The notes under the pieces were generated by a model that made no database searches, had not been told where the DNA came from, and worked only from the letters and a program-made list of their open reading frames with translations. A stretch of DNA of 64,000 bases from Monodelphis domestica (lineage: Eukaryota > Chordata > Mammalia > Didelphimorphia > Didelphidae). Within the stretch, counting starts at the first letter, position 1; each line of letters starts with the position of its first letter. The translations under genes and the position numbers were made by a program. Of this stretch, positions 28,701 through 43,700 are shown one piece after another. The stretch is from positions 229,300,872 to 229,364,871 of the forward strand of contig NC_077233.1 in assembly GCF_027887165.1 (NCBI RefSeq), written 5' to 3'.

Positions 28701-31700
28701 ATTCCTGTCTCCAAGTCCTCCAAACAAACCTGATTGTCCTTCTGCAGTCTTTGGCACTGTCTCTTTTGGAAGACTATAGACTTTTTCTAATCTGAAATGA
28801 GAAAGAAGCACCAGGTTAAAAAAAAAGACCTTCATGCTTAAAGCTCTCCTTATCCCTTCACCAGATATATATACCATAACCCCCATATTCTTAATAAATT
28901 CCTCAAGTTATCTAGGAAAATAGCAGTCTCTCTGATTTCCAACAAAAGTGTCCCAAACACCCTCCCCACTCCTCACTAAATCCCTTGGGCCACTCATCTC
29001 AGCCTCTCCTGCTTGCCATCTTCCTGTAGGTCTTTGATTGCCTACACAACTTTCCTCTTCTTTCTCCATCCTCCGTCCATCTTCTCACCCCCACCAGTAC
29101 CTGGCCCCCCAATCCATTCCCTTTAGCTCCTTTCTTCAAAATTTTGGGCTTTTTTACCTTCAAGAGTTCCCCCACCCACCTCATCCCCAAGACAGTACCA
29201 ACTCTAACATCAACATTATAGGAAAACACAAGGTCTGGACTTCGGTTTATAGGTGAACAAATGGCTTTTCCTGACCCTGGACCATGAAGCTGTCACGCTA
29301 CATTTTACTGGGCCCCTAGGACCCCATCCCCACCCCACCCCAGCATCGACACCACCTTTAGCAAATGTAATTTACTTAGCCTGGATGCCCATCCACAGCA
29401 TGTGCTGCCGCTGGACGACGTCTGGATGTTTTTTGATGAAGTCCTCATCGTAAGGGAGCAGGAATTCCCAGCCTTTGTTGATTCTCACCACAGCCATGTG
29501 CTCCAGAAAGTCCTTTACATCCTCTGCACAGAGCTGGGAAAATAGGTGGGGCCCAAAGAGCTGATGGATTTGGAGAAAGGCTGGGATACCAGATTTAGCC
29601 TCTGAAAGGGCTTCATTTGCCCACTCCCTTAGATCCCTGAAGCCTTTTGGAAATTGGTGCTTTACCCTGATTACACTATACTGATTCTCCCTCTCTTTAC
29701 CCAAACTGCTACAACAGCGTCAAGTGAAAGCCTCAAGAATAGGTTGGCTGAAATGAAAAGAAGTCATGAAGTAAAGAGGATGCAGAGACAGACTTGGGAA
29801 TCAGATGGCTCTACCAAATCCTACTCAGACGTTTATTAGCTATGTGACCCTAAGCAAGTACTTAAGCTCTCTAGGCCTCATTTTCTTTACCTGCAAATTA
29901 GGGATAATGATCATCATAGTTAATTGTGAGGATTACATGATAAATCTTAATGCATGGTCTTATGGGTGTCCCATCTGCAGATCTTATGATGACCGCCATC
30001 TCAGGAACATTGATCAATAGACTGGTCAATAATTCTGTGGGCCCAGTTAATTGACCCAAGGAGGAGTCCCCTCTTTTTGTGTCCTTGATGAGAGAGATAT
30101 GCTCTAGAAACCCTGGCTACCTGCCTAGTCCTCCCCTTCTTTCTTTCTTCCAGTGCTTAGACCCAGGGAGCTTAGGAAACACTTACTTTTGTAACTGTTG
30201 CTACCTCCTTCCTCACTACCCAACGGCTCTGCGTGAACTTCCACATCTGGGAGAAAAAAACACAAAGGTTTCCACATGTCCTACAAGCAGAAACAAAAAC
30301 ACAATTCCCCCTCCCCAGAGAGACCTTGGGGAAAGGAGGAGGGAGGCATGCTTCTGGTCTCCTTTGGAGAATAGATGCTAGAAAGCCTTCTGGAAGCTCA
30401 CAGGGAACATGGAGCCAGCAGCATTATGCACTGCTACAATTTGTATCACCCTAAGCCTTCCAAGTATGTCACTGATACTGACATCAGGTATCTTTACACT
30501 GGCTGGGAATAAGGGTGGCAAGCCAGGAATAGGCTCTCCCTTTCTATCACCTGGCACACACAGTTCCTCCTAAGAGGACATATCTCCTCCCTCCCTCCCT
30601 TCCTCCCAGTCCTCCCCCAGAATCCTTTGGTAAGCATTCCAGAAGGGACTGAACACAGAATAGGTAACTTTAAAGGCAAGCAGCACTCCTAAAAACAAGA
30701 GAGAAGAGTCCCATCTTTTTACTCTCACTTTCTTTTCTCTCTGCCCCATTTCCTTCCTCCCTTCCTTGCCAGCAACCCAATGTACTGCTTGAGAATCCCA
30801 AGTTAAACTAATCCATTCCCTTGGTGAGACAGTATTGGAGGGAAGCACAACAGACAGAACCAGAAACCTGGAGTAGAGTTTCAGCTCTGTCACTTACTCT
30901 CTAAGTAACCTTAGACCGGTAACTTAACTTTTCAGAGCCTCAGTTGTCAATCTGTGAATTGAGGCAATACCTGTGTAATTAGCTCAAAGGTTTGTAGGGA
31001 GAATCAAACAAAGCAAGGTAGGTAAGAAACTACCTAAATTGCTATATAAATGTTGAGTATGATTTTTTAGTAGAGGGTAGGAGAGAACTTAATGGACCAA
31101 TCTATCAATGTGAATCTAGTGCAGGGATTCTTAATCTTTGGTTTATGAATGTGGCGAGTATTTTGGTAATTGTATTTCAATATAATTGGTTTCTTTGGGG
31201 TTTAAAGCTTTACCAGACTGCCAAAGGGGTCCCTGACACAAAAAGGTTAAGAATTCCTGATCTAGAGTAAAAACAGGGCCCAGAACAGATGAAGTAAAGG
31301 CCAGTGAAGGAAATCTGGGGATTACAGAAGACTGTACAGTTAGAGAACAATATATTTGGAATATAAGTTTGCTCCCTCTCTAAGTCAGAGTCATCGCCCA
31401 AGAGGAACCCAGCTCTTCCCAGAAAAGCCCCAGATCAGTTCTGTTTGTAGATCTTCCTCTATACTACTTACAACAAAGTCTCGACCCCTGCAGAGCACCT
31501 CTGCAGGCACTCCACTGTGAGGGCTGGAGCTGTCCTTTGGATACAGGATGTCACTGCCAAAAAGAGACAGCAAATGGCAGCAGATGTCACAGGAAGCCAA
31601 GGCCAGGGAATGCCCAAGCCAAGGATGGGCAAACAGCTGCTTTCATCCTAGCCCCAGACCACCCTATCTGGAATAGGACGATACTCTCTTCTTCCCTACT

Positions 31701-34700
31701 TCTTAGTCAGCCCTTGGCTCCTGATCCCTGGGAATTATTTACCTGGGATGGAAGATATAGCAGTGGGGCAAATAGAACTGAGATTTCTCCTTCCTCCCAC
31801 CTACTTCATTTTCTAAGGGACCTTCAGGCTCTAGGACTTCTGGATATTGGGCAGAGCAATAGGCTAAGCCTTGCTCAACAATTCCATTTCTAATAGGCCA
31901 GTTAACAGCCACACAGATCCTAATCCCATTTAGTCATTCTTGCCTCTTCCCTCTAAGCCCCACCATGGAGAGGGTCTATACCACACCACTGCACAGCCCA
32001 ACAGGACATTAACATATTGGCAGACAAATATGTATTTTACATGAGCAAATATACCTCTTCACAACCCAGTTTCCCTGCACAAGCATCGCCACCTGCTGGA
32101 TGCAGCGCAGAACAGAAGTTGAGTCGGTCCCTAAGCCCAGCAGGCTCATCAGGTTGGCAAAAGGCATGACCTTCACTGAGACAAGAAAGAAGACACTGGT
32201 TTCCATAAAGCACCCAGCCCAGGAGCCAGGAGCCCTGGTCCATGCACAGTTCCCCAAAACGAATACCCAAAGGGAAGGCTTTATGTCTACAATCCTGATC
32301 TACCAAGACAAAAAGGAACCATCAGGCATGGGTCTTGAACCTGTCTTCCAGACTGCCTCTTTCTTTCTGGGGCCTGGCCTCCTGTCTAAGCCCAGGCTCC
32401 TGGACAGGAGAGGTCAGGCTATTCCAGGGCTTTTGGTTTCAGGGCCCATGGAGGCCAGTGTCAGATCCCAAAAACAAACAAACTATAGCCATCCCTCACT
32501 ATATCACGGTTCACTTATTGTGACTTCACTGTATCACTTTAAAAATATACATATCTAATTGGGTATTAAGGAGTTACCCTTATCATGGCACACTATTGGC
32601 TGATGGAATGAAGGGGTGACCAACCACAGCGCTGTGTTCTGTATCCTGGGAGCCGATTGGCTCAGTGTTTATAAGAGTGTGGAAAAGGTTTATAGGAGAG
32701 TGGGAAAGGTTTATAGTCTTAAAATATATATAAATAATAAATATAATGCTACTACTTCATGGATTTTCACCTATCATGAGGGCCTCTGGAACATAACTCC
32801 CACAATAGGTGAAGGATCACTGTATATGTGTTTTGATGACTCCTTAGAGGCCCACTGAAGAAAGAACAGAAGTGGGAACTAGCATGGGCACAGAATAGGA
32901 TGATAAGAAAGGAGACCAACCAAACAGGTATAACCTCCCAGGCTGTGGGAAAGAGAATTAGAAAGAACGTAGTAGGAAAGCACGAACCATTCTTCATCAG
33001 GATCTTAATCTGATCTGCCAAGGGCAGAGTCCGAAGCTGGGCCATGGACAGGACATTGCTTGGGGCCACAGGTTTTTCTCTATGGGGGGAAAGAACAGGA
33101 GCTTTCAGAGATCTGCTGAGCCATGAGTGGTCCTAATAAGTTACAGGCCATGCTGGGTCAGAACCACAATTCAGGTACAGGATACTCACTTCTCTTCCTC
33201 AACGTTCGGAGGCATTAACATCATTAAGTACTCACTGTGAATAGAAAGTCACAGAAGGTGAGAAATAACTCCAAGGGTTTCTCCTTTTTTTTCCCACCCA
33301 AACTATAAGAACACAAGAGGGCATGCCATCCAAGGCATGAGCTTAGGACCACAGGTAAATGTAGCAAAAATCAGAATAAAAATAGGGGCCACCAGAGTTT
33401 CTTCTACCCACTGCATGAAGAGACCAGGTACCCAAGCTGGCCCTGTAAGGTCAGGAATGGGGGAAGAGGCTGCCCTCATAGAATTTGATTTCACCAATGG
33501 AGGTAGTAATTGGAACTTTCTTCCACATGTCAGCCTGATTTCTCCCTTCCTCACTCCCCACAGAGGGGCATTCTCACCTTGGTGATTTAATGAGCTCTGT
33601 GTTCTCCGAGATCCCAGGACCTTGGCACAAAAGATACTGGCGTTCATGTTCAGATCGGCTGTCCTGAGGAGAACAACAGACAGACTAAGCCTCAACAAAT
33701 CCCTGGAGAAAATCAAAGTTTAGACTTCCTGGCCCAGAATTTATTTATTTTTTTAAAGAAGTGGGGTGAGGGATGAAGACTCCCTTCAAGGTCTGAACTT
33801 AAGAATCTGTGCATAATCCTCCCAGTCACTAAGAGACCATAGACACCCCCATATCATCAGACCTCTGTTTATACTAGAAGTCAACAAAGCATATATAACA
33901 TAAAGATGGGTCACAGTGTTTTGATGCACTATTCCCAAAATCTACCTCTCCATAAAGGGCATGATGGTACCACCTCCCTCCCCATAGCTCCAACCCAAGC
34001 GGCTAAGGGACTCAGGCAATGTTGAAGGTTCCTTTCCTACTCCATGGCCCCCCCCAGGTATGTAGCACTGTCTTTTGCATGTAATTGCTTATTAATAAAT
34101 GCTTTTTTTTGTTCATTCATCTGCCTTGCTACTATGCAGAAAATTCTGCCAAAAGACCTCAGCTCCTGATTGGGGGCTGACTCTTCTGGCCCAATATTTT
34201 AGGAAAGTCTCAGCCACCAAGCTTTGCTCTGCTTACTTCCAACTCTCCAGATATCTCAAAAATGTGGGTGTACCTTTTCCCTGACTATGCCTCCCCTTCC
34301 CCCTCTTCAATTTTGGAACCAGGGGTCATGATCAAATCAACTCTATCTTTATTCCTGTATGGTATTTCAATCTACTCCCTGAAAGCCCCAACTAACATCC
34401 CTGTAATTTTGCAGAAAACGGTGTCCCTCCCTGACAACTAGTCTCCTTGGTGTTTTGTCTACCTCCTCTTCCCCCATTAGAATGGGCAAGTGGAAGTATT
34501 TGCCTCAGGGCTTAGCCCCTTGTAAACACTTAAGAAAAACTTTGTCATCCACTCATTTTAATTTTGTCTCTCCAATGAAATCTCATGCTCTAAAATTACT
34601 CTCTTCCCCCATAGAAAATAATTTCTTGAGTTAGGTGAAGAAGGCAATCTGATTAAACTAATTCACAGTAATGCATACATGACTGAGAAGAGTCCCTAAT

Positions 34701-37700
34701 ACTGAATCTTTCTCTCCATATTGATATACTACTCTTTATCTTTTCTCCCCCACAAAATGTAGATAAAAACCTTGGTGGACTATTTCTTAAAAGGTGTACC
34801 AACTATTACTATATATTCTTTGATATGATACAATTCTTACATCATGCCTCTTCTCTAAAATCATAGGATCACAGATTAAGGAGCCCAAGAAGTTGTGTAG
34901 TCAAGTCAAGCTTCCTCAGTTTGACAAATAAAGAAGGCCAAGAGGGGCTAAGTGATATTCCTAAGGCTAAGGTAGTAATGTGTGACTGAGCCAGGAGTAG
35001 CACCCACTGATTTGACACCAAATTTGGCACTCCTTTCACTGCCCAGACAAACTGGCTCCCACATAGAATCTTACATGGGAGAACTGATCCTCAGAGAGGC
35101 TTAGCTGCATCAAAGATCAGTGACAGTTCTTTAAGACACTCAGGACGTAAACCAAAGGACTGAATTGGAAACAGTGCCCATCCAGCAGGCCAGGTGAACT
35201 CTGACTCTTGCCAAAGAGGCCTGTTTCCCACACATCTTCAGAGTCCTCACCCGCAAGCTATGGTAGTGTAGATGCACCCATGGCTCTTCCGCATGCTTCT
35301 TCTGGAGAAATTCATAAGACTGAACCCGCCTTTGGCGAGCCTGCTCTGACTCTGGTCGAGAGAAACGCACCTGTAATAGGAAAGGGAAGGGTGCATTGCA
35401 AAGGCTATTAAGTCCTGATACTAACTCCTTTCCCTTGGTGAGTCATGTAGATCCTCTGTTGTCTATGGCCTGCCAACTCTGAATCCCCATTGCCTAATTC
35501 CCTCAGTTTAAACTGATGCCAAATGTATGGAAAAACCTCCTCCTTGCTGGGCTACCTCTGCACTGGAAAAATCTACAACTAAGCCCATTCTCTAGTTTGT
35601 CACTATAACCTACAGCCCACCTTTTTTTTCCCTCTCTTTTAAAAAAATCTTTATCTTCTGTCTTAGAATCAATACTAAGTATCAGTTCCAAGGTAGAAGA
35701 TTAGTAGGGGCGAGGCAATTGGGGCTAAGTGACTTGCCCATGGTCACATAGCTAGAAAGTGTCTGAGGCCAAATTTGAACCCAGGATTTCATCTCCAGGC
35801 CTGGTTTTCTATCCATTGAGCGACCTACAGCCTACCTTTTGCCCTCAAAACATGCAGACATGCAGTCAGTTTGATGATATTATATAAGACATCTCCTCAA
35901 TTAGACCATGAAATTAAGAGCAGAGAAAGTGTTCTGAAGGGAAGAGTCCAAAGAACCCTGTTGTAGTCCCAATTTTCATACCATACCTAGGCTGAGACCA
36001 TGGGTAAAATTAGTGTTCTCAACTGTACAAAGGGACTAGACTAGATAAATCCTAGGATTCTATTACTCTTAGAAGTCCCATGAAAACATGTCTGCCTGTT
36101 CTTTAATTTGTACCAACATGTGCCCAATAACAGCAGCAGCTGCCATTTCTATAGTGGTCTGAAATAACAAAGCTTTCTTCAATCTTCAAGACAACTCTGT
36201 GAGGCAGGGGAAATGTATTCCTTTTTTCAAATATATGTAGAGAGAAGTGAATAGTTCAAAGTGACAAAGACTAGGTATCATCTATCATGTGGCCCTACAT
36301 GCTGGCAGCACATCACTGGACTGCTAACTGACCTTTCCTCTAACTCATTCCTATTTACCCTCAGCATCTCACCCAAGTATACAGAGCATGGTAATGTTAT
36401 CTCCTCCTTTCAAAGGGGAAAATAATTATAGAGGCTCTTAACCTGATATCTATGAATATGGGCTTTAAAAAAATATAGCCTGGGGCAGTTAGGTAGCACA
36501 GTAGATAGAGGGCCAGGTCTAGAGTCAAGGGAACCTGGATTCAAATCTAGCCTAAAATACTTTCTAATTGTGTAATCCTGGGCAAGTTACTTAACCCCAT
36601 TTGCCTAGCCTTTGTTTTTCTTCCGGCTTAGAACTGATACTAAGACAAAAGATAAAGCTTTTAAAAAAAAAATTGTTAAGTACCATGATAACTGTACTAT
36701 TCAAAATATTGATTTGATAATTGTACTTAAATATAATTGTTTCCTTTGTATTCCTTTGAATTTTATTTAATGCATTTAAAAACATTCTGCTGAGACAGGG
36801 CCCATAGGCTTCATTTACCAGACTGCCAAAGGGGTCCAAGACACACAGAAAAGTTTAAGAAGCCCTGAACTTTTAAAAAGATCAAAGGATTCACTCTGGA
36901 TGACCCAGCAAATCTGGACCCCCAAGGAGTCCACAGCAATCTTATAGGAAAAGGAAGTTCCAGTAGGCTCAAGGCCTCCGATGTACCGTGATTTGTTTGA
37001 TGTCTTCTTCAGCTTCATCCTGAGAAGAGTCCCCAGCTGCCAAAAAGAAGAACCACTGAATATCAGAGCTGAAAAGAGCCTTAGAGAACTGATCAAAACT
37101 CAAATATTCATTAAGTGCCCACTAAGGGCAAGGTACTGTCCTAGGCAATGTTACCACTATATAATAAGGATTTCTGATACATTTCATTTAGAAGGAAAAA
37201 TACCTCTGCTATCAAAATTCTCATGAAATCTCTCTTCCTTTTTATACAAAACCAATAGGAAAATAATGATCTGGCACTCTGCATTTTACAGATGAAGAAA
37301 CTGGGGACCAGACAAGTCTAGGGTCAGATTGCAAGTTATAGGCAGCATCAACACCAGAACCCAGGGCACTTGGCTAGATTAATGCTTTTGCCACTGGGCA
37401 ATAATCCCTAGGCAAGGAACTGGCCTCAATTTCCAATGGGCTGATACTCCCTACTAAAACACTAGAGGTTAAACAACAGGCCCAGATCTAAACAAATACT
37501 AATATTTCAATTCTTAATAATAATGATAGCTAACATTTATATGGCATTTTATGGTGTACAAAGTGCTTTACAAATATTATCTCATTAGAACTCACAACAA
37601 CCTTGGGAAGTAGATGCTATTATTATTTCCATTTTACAGATGAGGAAACCAAGGCAGAGAGGTTAAATGACTTGCCCAGGGTCACAGAGCTAGTATCTGA

Positions 37701-40700
37701 GGCCCTATTTGAACTTAGGTCTTCCTGAATCCAGGTCCATTAAGAGTCAATGCACCACATAGATCAAAAACAAAAACATTCTAACTGGATCACCAGCTAA
37801 TGAATCACATGGTTATTTCATTTTTTCCTCTTCCTGTTTTTCCCAAGGGACCCCAACTCTTCCCCCCAAGCAAGCTACTGATTCTCCCACCTCCAGAACC
37901 CTCCAGTCCATCTTGTGGGGCTGAGGCAGGGTGCTTACCTTCATTAGCAGCCTCCCTCTCTCGGTGCTTGGCATCGGCTTTATCCAGGTAGGAGAAGCTG
38001 GGCCGCAGCTGCAGGATGCCGTGCAGAGGGGTCAAGTGAAGTTCGCCTGGCAGAGGAAGAGGGACTCTCCCAGGGCTCTCTAGGGATTGGCCTGTCCCCA
38101 AACCCCTCTCAAGCTCAGATCTGAGGAACCTCCCACAGGAAACAGAGAACAAGCTCCCTGGACTGACAGCTAAGCACAAAAACCAACTTCCCAGGCTCTA
38201 ATTCCTGGACCTCTCACTCCCTTGGGCCTAGCCTGTTCTGGATCCCCATCTTTCTCCCTGCTCAGTCAAGAAAAGGCTGAGCTAAGAAAAGGAGTTCTCC
38301 CAACTTGTTCTGACTCTAGCTTCTCAGGGCAGCCTATCCAGGGAGCAGGAACAAATATGCAATCCATAAGCACTGGGTAGCTAACAATGAATCTGCTCAT
38401 AGGTGGGTTTAAAAAGCCAAGAGCAAGGGGGCAGCTGGGTAGCTCAGTGGATTTGAGAGTCAGGCCTAAAGACAGGAGGTCCTAGGTTCAAATTTGACTT
38501 CAGATACTTCCTAGCTATATGGCCCTGGGCAAGTCACTTAACTTCCTTTGCCTAGTCCTTACCACTCTTCTGCCTTAGAAGCAATATACAGTATTGATTC
38601 TAAGGTGGAAGGTATGGGTTTAAAAATAAATAAAATAAAAAGCCAAGAGCTTAAGGGGACCACACGATCACAAGAGGTTAAGCTGAAAAGACCTTGGAAG
38701 ATCATCTAGTTCCAACCTCTTCATTTAAAGAAGAGTTTAAGGAAGCCCAGAAAGGAAATTTGAAGTCCTACATTTAGGGCAAATATATGCTTATTTAAGG
38801 AGTCAAATTAGAAAGGAACTCTTGAGAAGAAACCAAACAAATTCTGTTAATAACAAAAGTTCTTTTTTTTTTTTTTAAACCCTTACCTTCCGTCTTGGGA
38901 GTCAATACTGTATATTGGCTCCAAGGCAGAAGAGTGGTAAGGGTTAGGCAATGGGGGTCAAGTGACTTGCCTAGGGTCACACAGCTGGGAAGTGACTGAG
39001 GCCAGATTTGAACCTAGGACTTCCGTCTCTAGGACTGGCTCTCCATCCACTGAGCTACCCAGTTGCCCCCAATAACAAAAGTTCTGAAAGAGATTTGGAT
39101 CATAAGTGGGTAAACTCCTTTGCTACAGGTCAAATATTTCTTCCCTCCTTCCCCCTACTCCCTGCCCAGGAAGCAGCTTCCAACCTCAATCACCTTTTCT
39201 GTAGAGAGCGGCAGCATATCGGGAGGTGTTGCTTGTGGTCTGTGAAGAACAGAACGTCTGTTTGTCCATCAGCTTCCTGGAAATACAGCAGGACCCTATG
39301 GTTAAAAGGAGGAAGATGGGGAAGGGCAGGCTGGACAAGAATTTTCCTTGCTCAGGATATGAGAATTTCCTTTGAAGAAGTTACCTGCCCTTTTCTCAAT
39401 TCCTAAAGAATCCAATCTGGTTGCCAACTCAACGAAAGCTGGCTTTTCTATAGAGTGTTATTTGAGATCATACATACATTATCTCATTTGGTTCTTGCAA
39501 CAACCCTAGGAAATAAGTGCTATTCACATCTCCATTTTACAGAAGAAAAAGCTAGGGCTGAGAGAATCTGAGTGGCTTGTCCAGGGTTACACATATAACA
39601 AGTATCAGAAACAAGGTTGAGAAATTAAATACTGATTTGGTGGGCACTGTTAAGAGGGTAGGTAGTTCACCTTAATGAAGCCTACACTGAAAAAGTTTGG
39701 TCTAGAGGCCTGAAGTCTCAGACCGGTTTCCTGGAAAGCTCATGGAGCAAAGGGTGCAGGGGACCATCCCCTGAAGCAGCAAGAGGACCCACGTGGAATA
39801 GGTGCTTGTCTCATCTGTGCAGGTGCCATCCACATTGAGTGCTATCTGCTCCCCTTTGCTTCGGCAATAGTTGGGATTCATGGTGTCAATAGCCATTTCC
39901 AGTTCCACCTGCAGGTAATCATTCCAGGTAAAAAACATTCCTGATTAAAAACAGTTCCAAGGACTATGTCCCAAAGGTCCATAAAAACGTGCATACTTTC
40001 TAAACCAGCAATACCACTACTAGCTTATATCCCAAAGAAATACTTTTAAAAAAAGGAAAGGGACCTATGTAAACAAAATTATTTATATCAGATCTTTTTG
40101 TGGTGTCAAAGAATTAGAAATTGAAGGGATACCACCAACTGGAGGATGACTGAAAAAGCTGTGGTATATGACTGCAATAGGATACTATTGCACTATAAGA
40201 AATGACAAGCAGGCAAGATGAACTGAAGCAAAGTGAACAGAACCAGGATAACATTATACATAGTAATACCAATATTGTATGATGATCAGCTGAGAAAGGC
40301 TTAACTATTCTCAGCAATACAATACTCAAAGACAATTCCAAAGAACTCATGAAGAAAAATTTGATCTATCTCCAGAGAAAGAACCTATGGAATCTGAATG
40401 CAGACTGAAGCACACACTTTTTTTAACTTTATTTTTCTTCTCCTTTTTTGGTATTATTTTCTTTCACAACATGGCTAATATGGAAATATGTTTTGGATGA
40501 CTGCACATGTATAATTTATATCAAGGTGAGAGAATTTGGAAATAAAAATTTAAAAAACAAATGTTTAAAATTGTTTTTACATGTAATTGGAAAAAAATTT
40601 TCTCATCTATGTAGAATTAAAATTCTAATAAAAAAATTATTCCACAGGTGATTGCATCATCCTTTGGGGAGGAGAATGAATAGGAAGTTCTTATTTTCCC

Positions 40701-43700
40701 ACAGTAAGAAACCACTGAGGACAGATGACCTCTCAGACTTTTTACATTGGTCTTTCCCCATCTCAGGTTCTCCCTACTCTTGTTCCTCACCTTCAGTCCC
40801 ATAGAACCTGAGCTCAACCTACAACTTTAGGACTGAACTTGTCCCCACCCAGCCCTAAGCACACAAACACCTAGAGCTAGAGCAAGCAAGACCTCTTGAG
40901 TTTTTGAAGATACTCAGAAAAGGATTATGGCAAGTAGCCCTCTGTATATCTGCAGAGACCTCAGGCCCCTCAACAAGGAGAAAAAACATCTTGAAAGGTA
41001 TAATGAGCAACATGACCTATATACACTTACTTGCAAAAAAGCTTCACATTCAATCCCTCTACTGAAATAAGTTTCCTTAAAGTCAGCAAACTCTAATGAC
41101 CCTTTTTATCAGTCTTCCTTGCTGTCTCTTCAACAAATGCTAATCATTACACTTCCTTGAAATTCTGCCTCTCTTGGCACCCCTGATGTTGAGCTGTGTT
41201 GGCAAACCTATGGAACACATGCCAGAGATGGCTTCCCTCCTACCCCTCTCCATGCAAGCCTGAGGACATTTCATCACTTGCCCCTACTCTGCTTAGCAGC
41301 CCAATGGGAGTGGTAGTAAAGTTGGGGGAGTGGGGGATGTTCCTTAACATGTGGTGTGAGGGTTGCAGTTTGGGCTCTCAGTCTCTAAAAGGTTTGCCCT
41401 CACCGCTCTAGAGTCTCCTTAAGTCATTTTTTGTGTCCTTAATGTCCCTCCCTCCTCTCTCTCTTACTGCCCACCCCCTAAATGGAACCAGCAGCACAGA
41501 TTCTCTCCTTAACTTCTTAAAAAAACACTCTACATGTTCTTTATTGACCTTATCCATGCCCATAATCAGGTATCATCTCTACTTAGAAAACTCCTCCTCT
41601 ATCCTTACCTCTCTCTTCAATTGAAACTTATTCAAAATTAAACATATCTTCCTCTCTAAGCAGGCTCTTCTTCCTAAACTTCTCCCCTTTAAGAATGTCA
41701 CACTGCCAGCCTCAGAGACATCAGCTTTGCCACCTCCTTTCTTTAGGTTCCACAATCCTGTTCTTTTGCTTCTATTTCTACCATCTGCCCAGTGCCTCCT
41801 CACTGTTCTATTTCTATTGCCACCTCCCAGCTCAATCCCTCTTTACTATCTGCCTCCTTCAGACTCAGACCTGGTCTCCCCTCCACGCCACTCTACAGAA
41901 CTATTAACAAATTTAATTATACTTACTCCATGCTCAAAATTCTTTATTGCTCCTCAATGACCAAGTCAAACTTTTTACCATGGCATTCAAGGCTCTCTAC
42001 ACTTCAGCTGGAATCTAGTTTTCAAGATTTGTATCCCATTATTTGCTAGTATATACAACTATTCTCCAACCAAATTGAACTATTCACTTTCTCCTCTCTC
42101 AATTTCAATAATAATAGTAGTGGTAATAGAAGTAAGAGCTAAGATTTATATAGCACATACTAAGTGACAAGCACTGTACTTTCAAGATCCAACTCAAATG
42201 CTTTCTCCTTGAAGTTTTTTCCCCCTGGTCTCTGCCTTCCCAAAAGTGAATTCTTCCTTTAAATTCCCATAGCACTTATTACATTTTGTTTTGTATTATA
42301 TGCATTAGGTACATCTCTCAACTCTCTTAGTACTATTAATTCTTTCAAAGATGGGGATCACTTTTTCATTATCTGTGTCCCCAAAGCACATAGCACAATG
42401 CCTGGTACACAGGAGGGATTAAATATTGCCCCATCCTAAGACACTCTACTCTTTTACATCATTTATTTCCTTTACTCAAGTGTCTAGTCCTTTCAATTCA
42501 ATTCACATTTTCCAGTGAAGCTAAGACTGGGCAGGAAGTTGAAATAACCTCCCTGACAGAGCCCAATGAATTCCCATCATAAGAGTTAACTTCTAGAGAC
42601 CCTAGTATGAAGTATGAAATTAAGATTCTTGCTAATATACTTCCTTCTTAATCTCAAAATCAGTTTTACTTTGGGGTTGCCTTTTCTTTCTTCCCTGAAT
42701 CTTCTCCTTCCAAATCTGGCCCTATCCCTCTCTACATACAACCTCAGCTTCCACTCTCCTCTCCAATCCCATTTTCCCCTTCCCAAAATATAACCAAATG
42801 GCACAATCCTACTTTTTGTTGCTTTGGTTTGATCTTGGCTGACAGATGAGGGATGTCATCATAAGTCATCGAGGCTGGGCGGACAGGGTACTGTAGAAGA
42901 AAAGTACCAAATACTGAGCTACCAGGTTCATCACTTACCACCACTCCCCACTCCTACAGTGTAGGCTGAAAAGCTCAAGACTAGGGAAACAGGAAAATCC
43001 TAGTAAAACTATCCAGGGAAGAGAGTCAAAAAAGAAGAGTAAGCATTACCTCTTTCTCAAGTCTTTCTCCCCTGACTATAATCTAGAATCTCAGCAAGGG
43101 AAACTCAAAAATAAATTATTTTACAGTGATCTGAGAGGTTCCAGATTTGTGATGTGACACAGTGGATCCTTTCACTGGAGCAAAGTTGTTTCTCTTCACC
43201 TTGGTTTACTTTCTTCCAGACATTAGTCATACTTTCTGCAACCTGTCCCTGGCTTGGGCCTGAAGAATTGCTATTCCCTATACTGAGGCTCTTGAAGCAG
43301 TTGCTTTGACGATGGAAGAATCAGAACTTGAGGTCCAACTACCCTGATTCAAACATGACAACCAGGAAGGGAAATGAAAAAATACACGCCAGCTGGCATA
43401 AAATAAAGCAATCTAGAATGTCCCCTTACTTTTGTTAACCAGAGAGGTATAGTTTTTGGAAAAAAAAAAATATTAGGTCAAAAATCAGGAAATCTGGTTT
43501 CTCACCCTGAAAATGCCATGAATCAGTTCTATGACCTTGAGTACATCATTTACTCTCTGAGTCTTTTTTTTCCCTAATTTGCAAAAAAGATGATAACCAT
43601 CCCTACTAACCTCATATGGTTATTATGAGAAAAAGTGGAACAATGTACCAAAGCAGATGCATAAATTCAAAGGATTAATTAACATCATTTTCAATTCACT

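Noticed and set aside
29000-29256. Pair of overlapping frames in a POLR3E intron
   Set aside because: C/T-rich intronic sequence between two confirmed exons, with no exon signals of its own.
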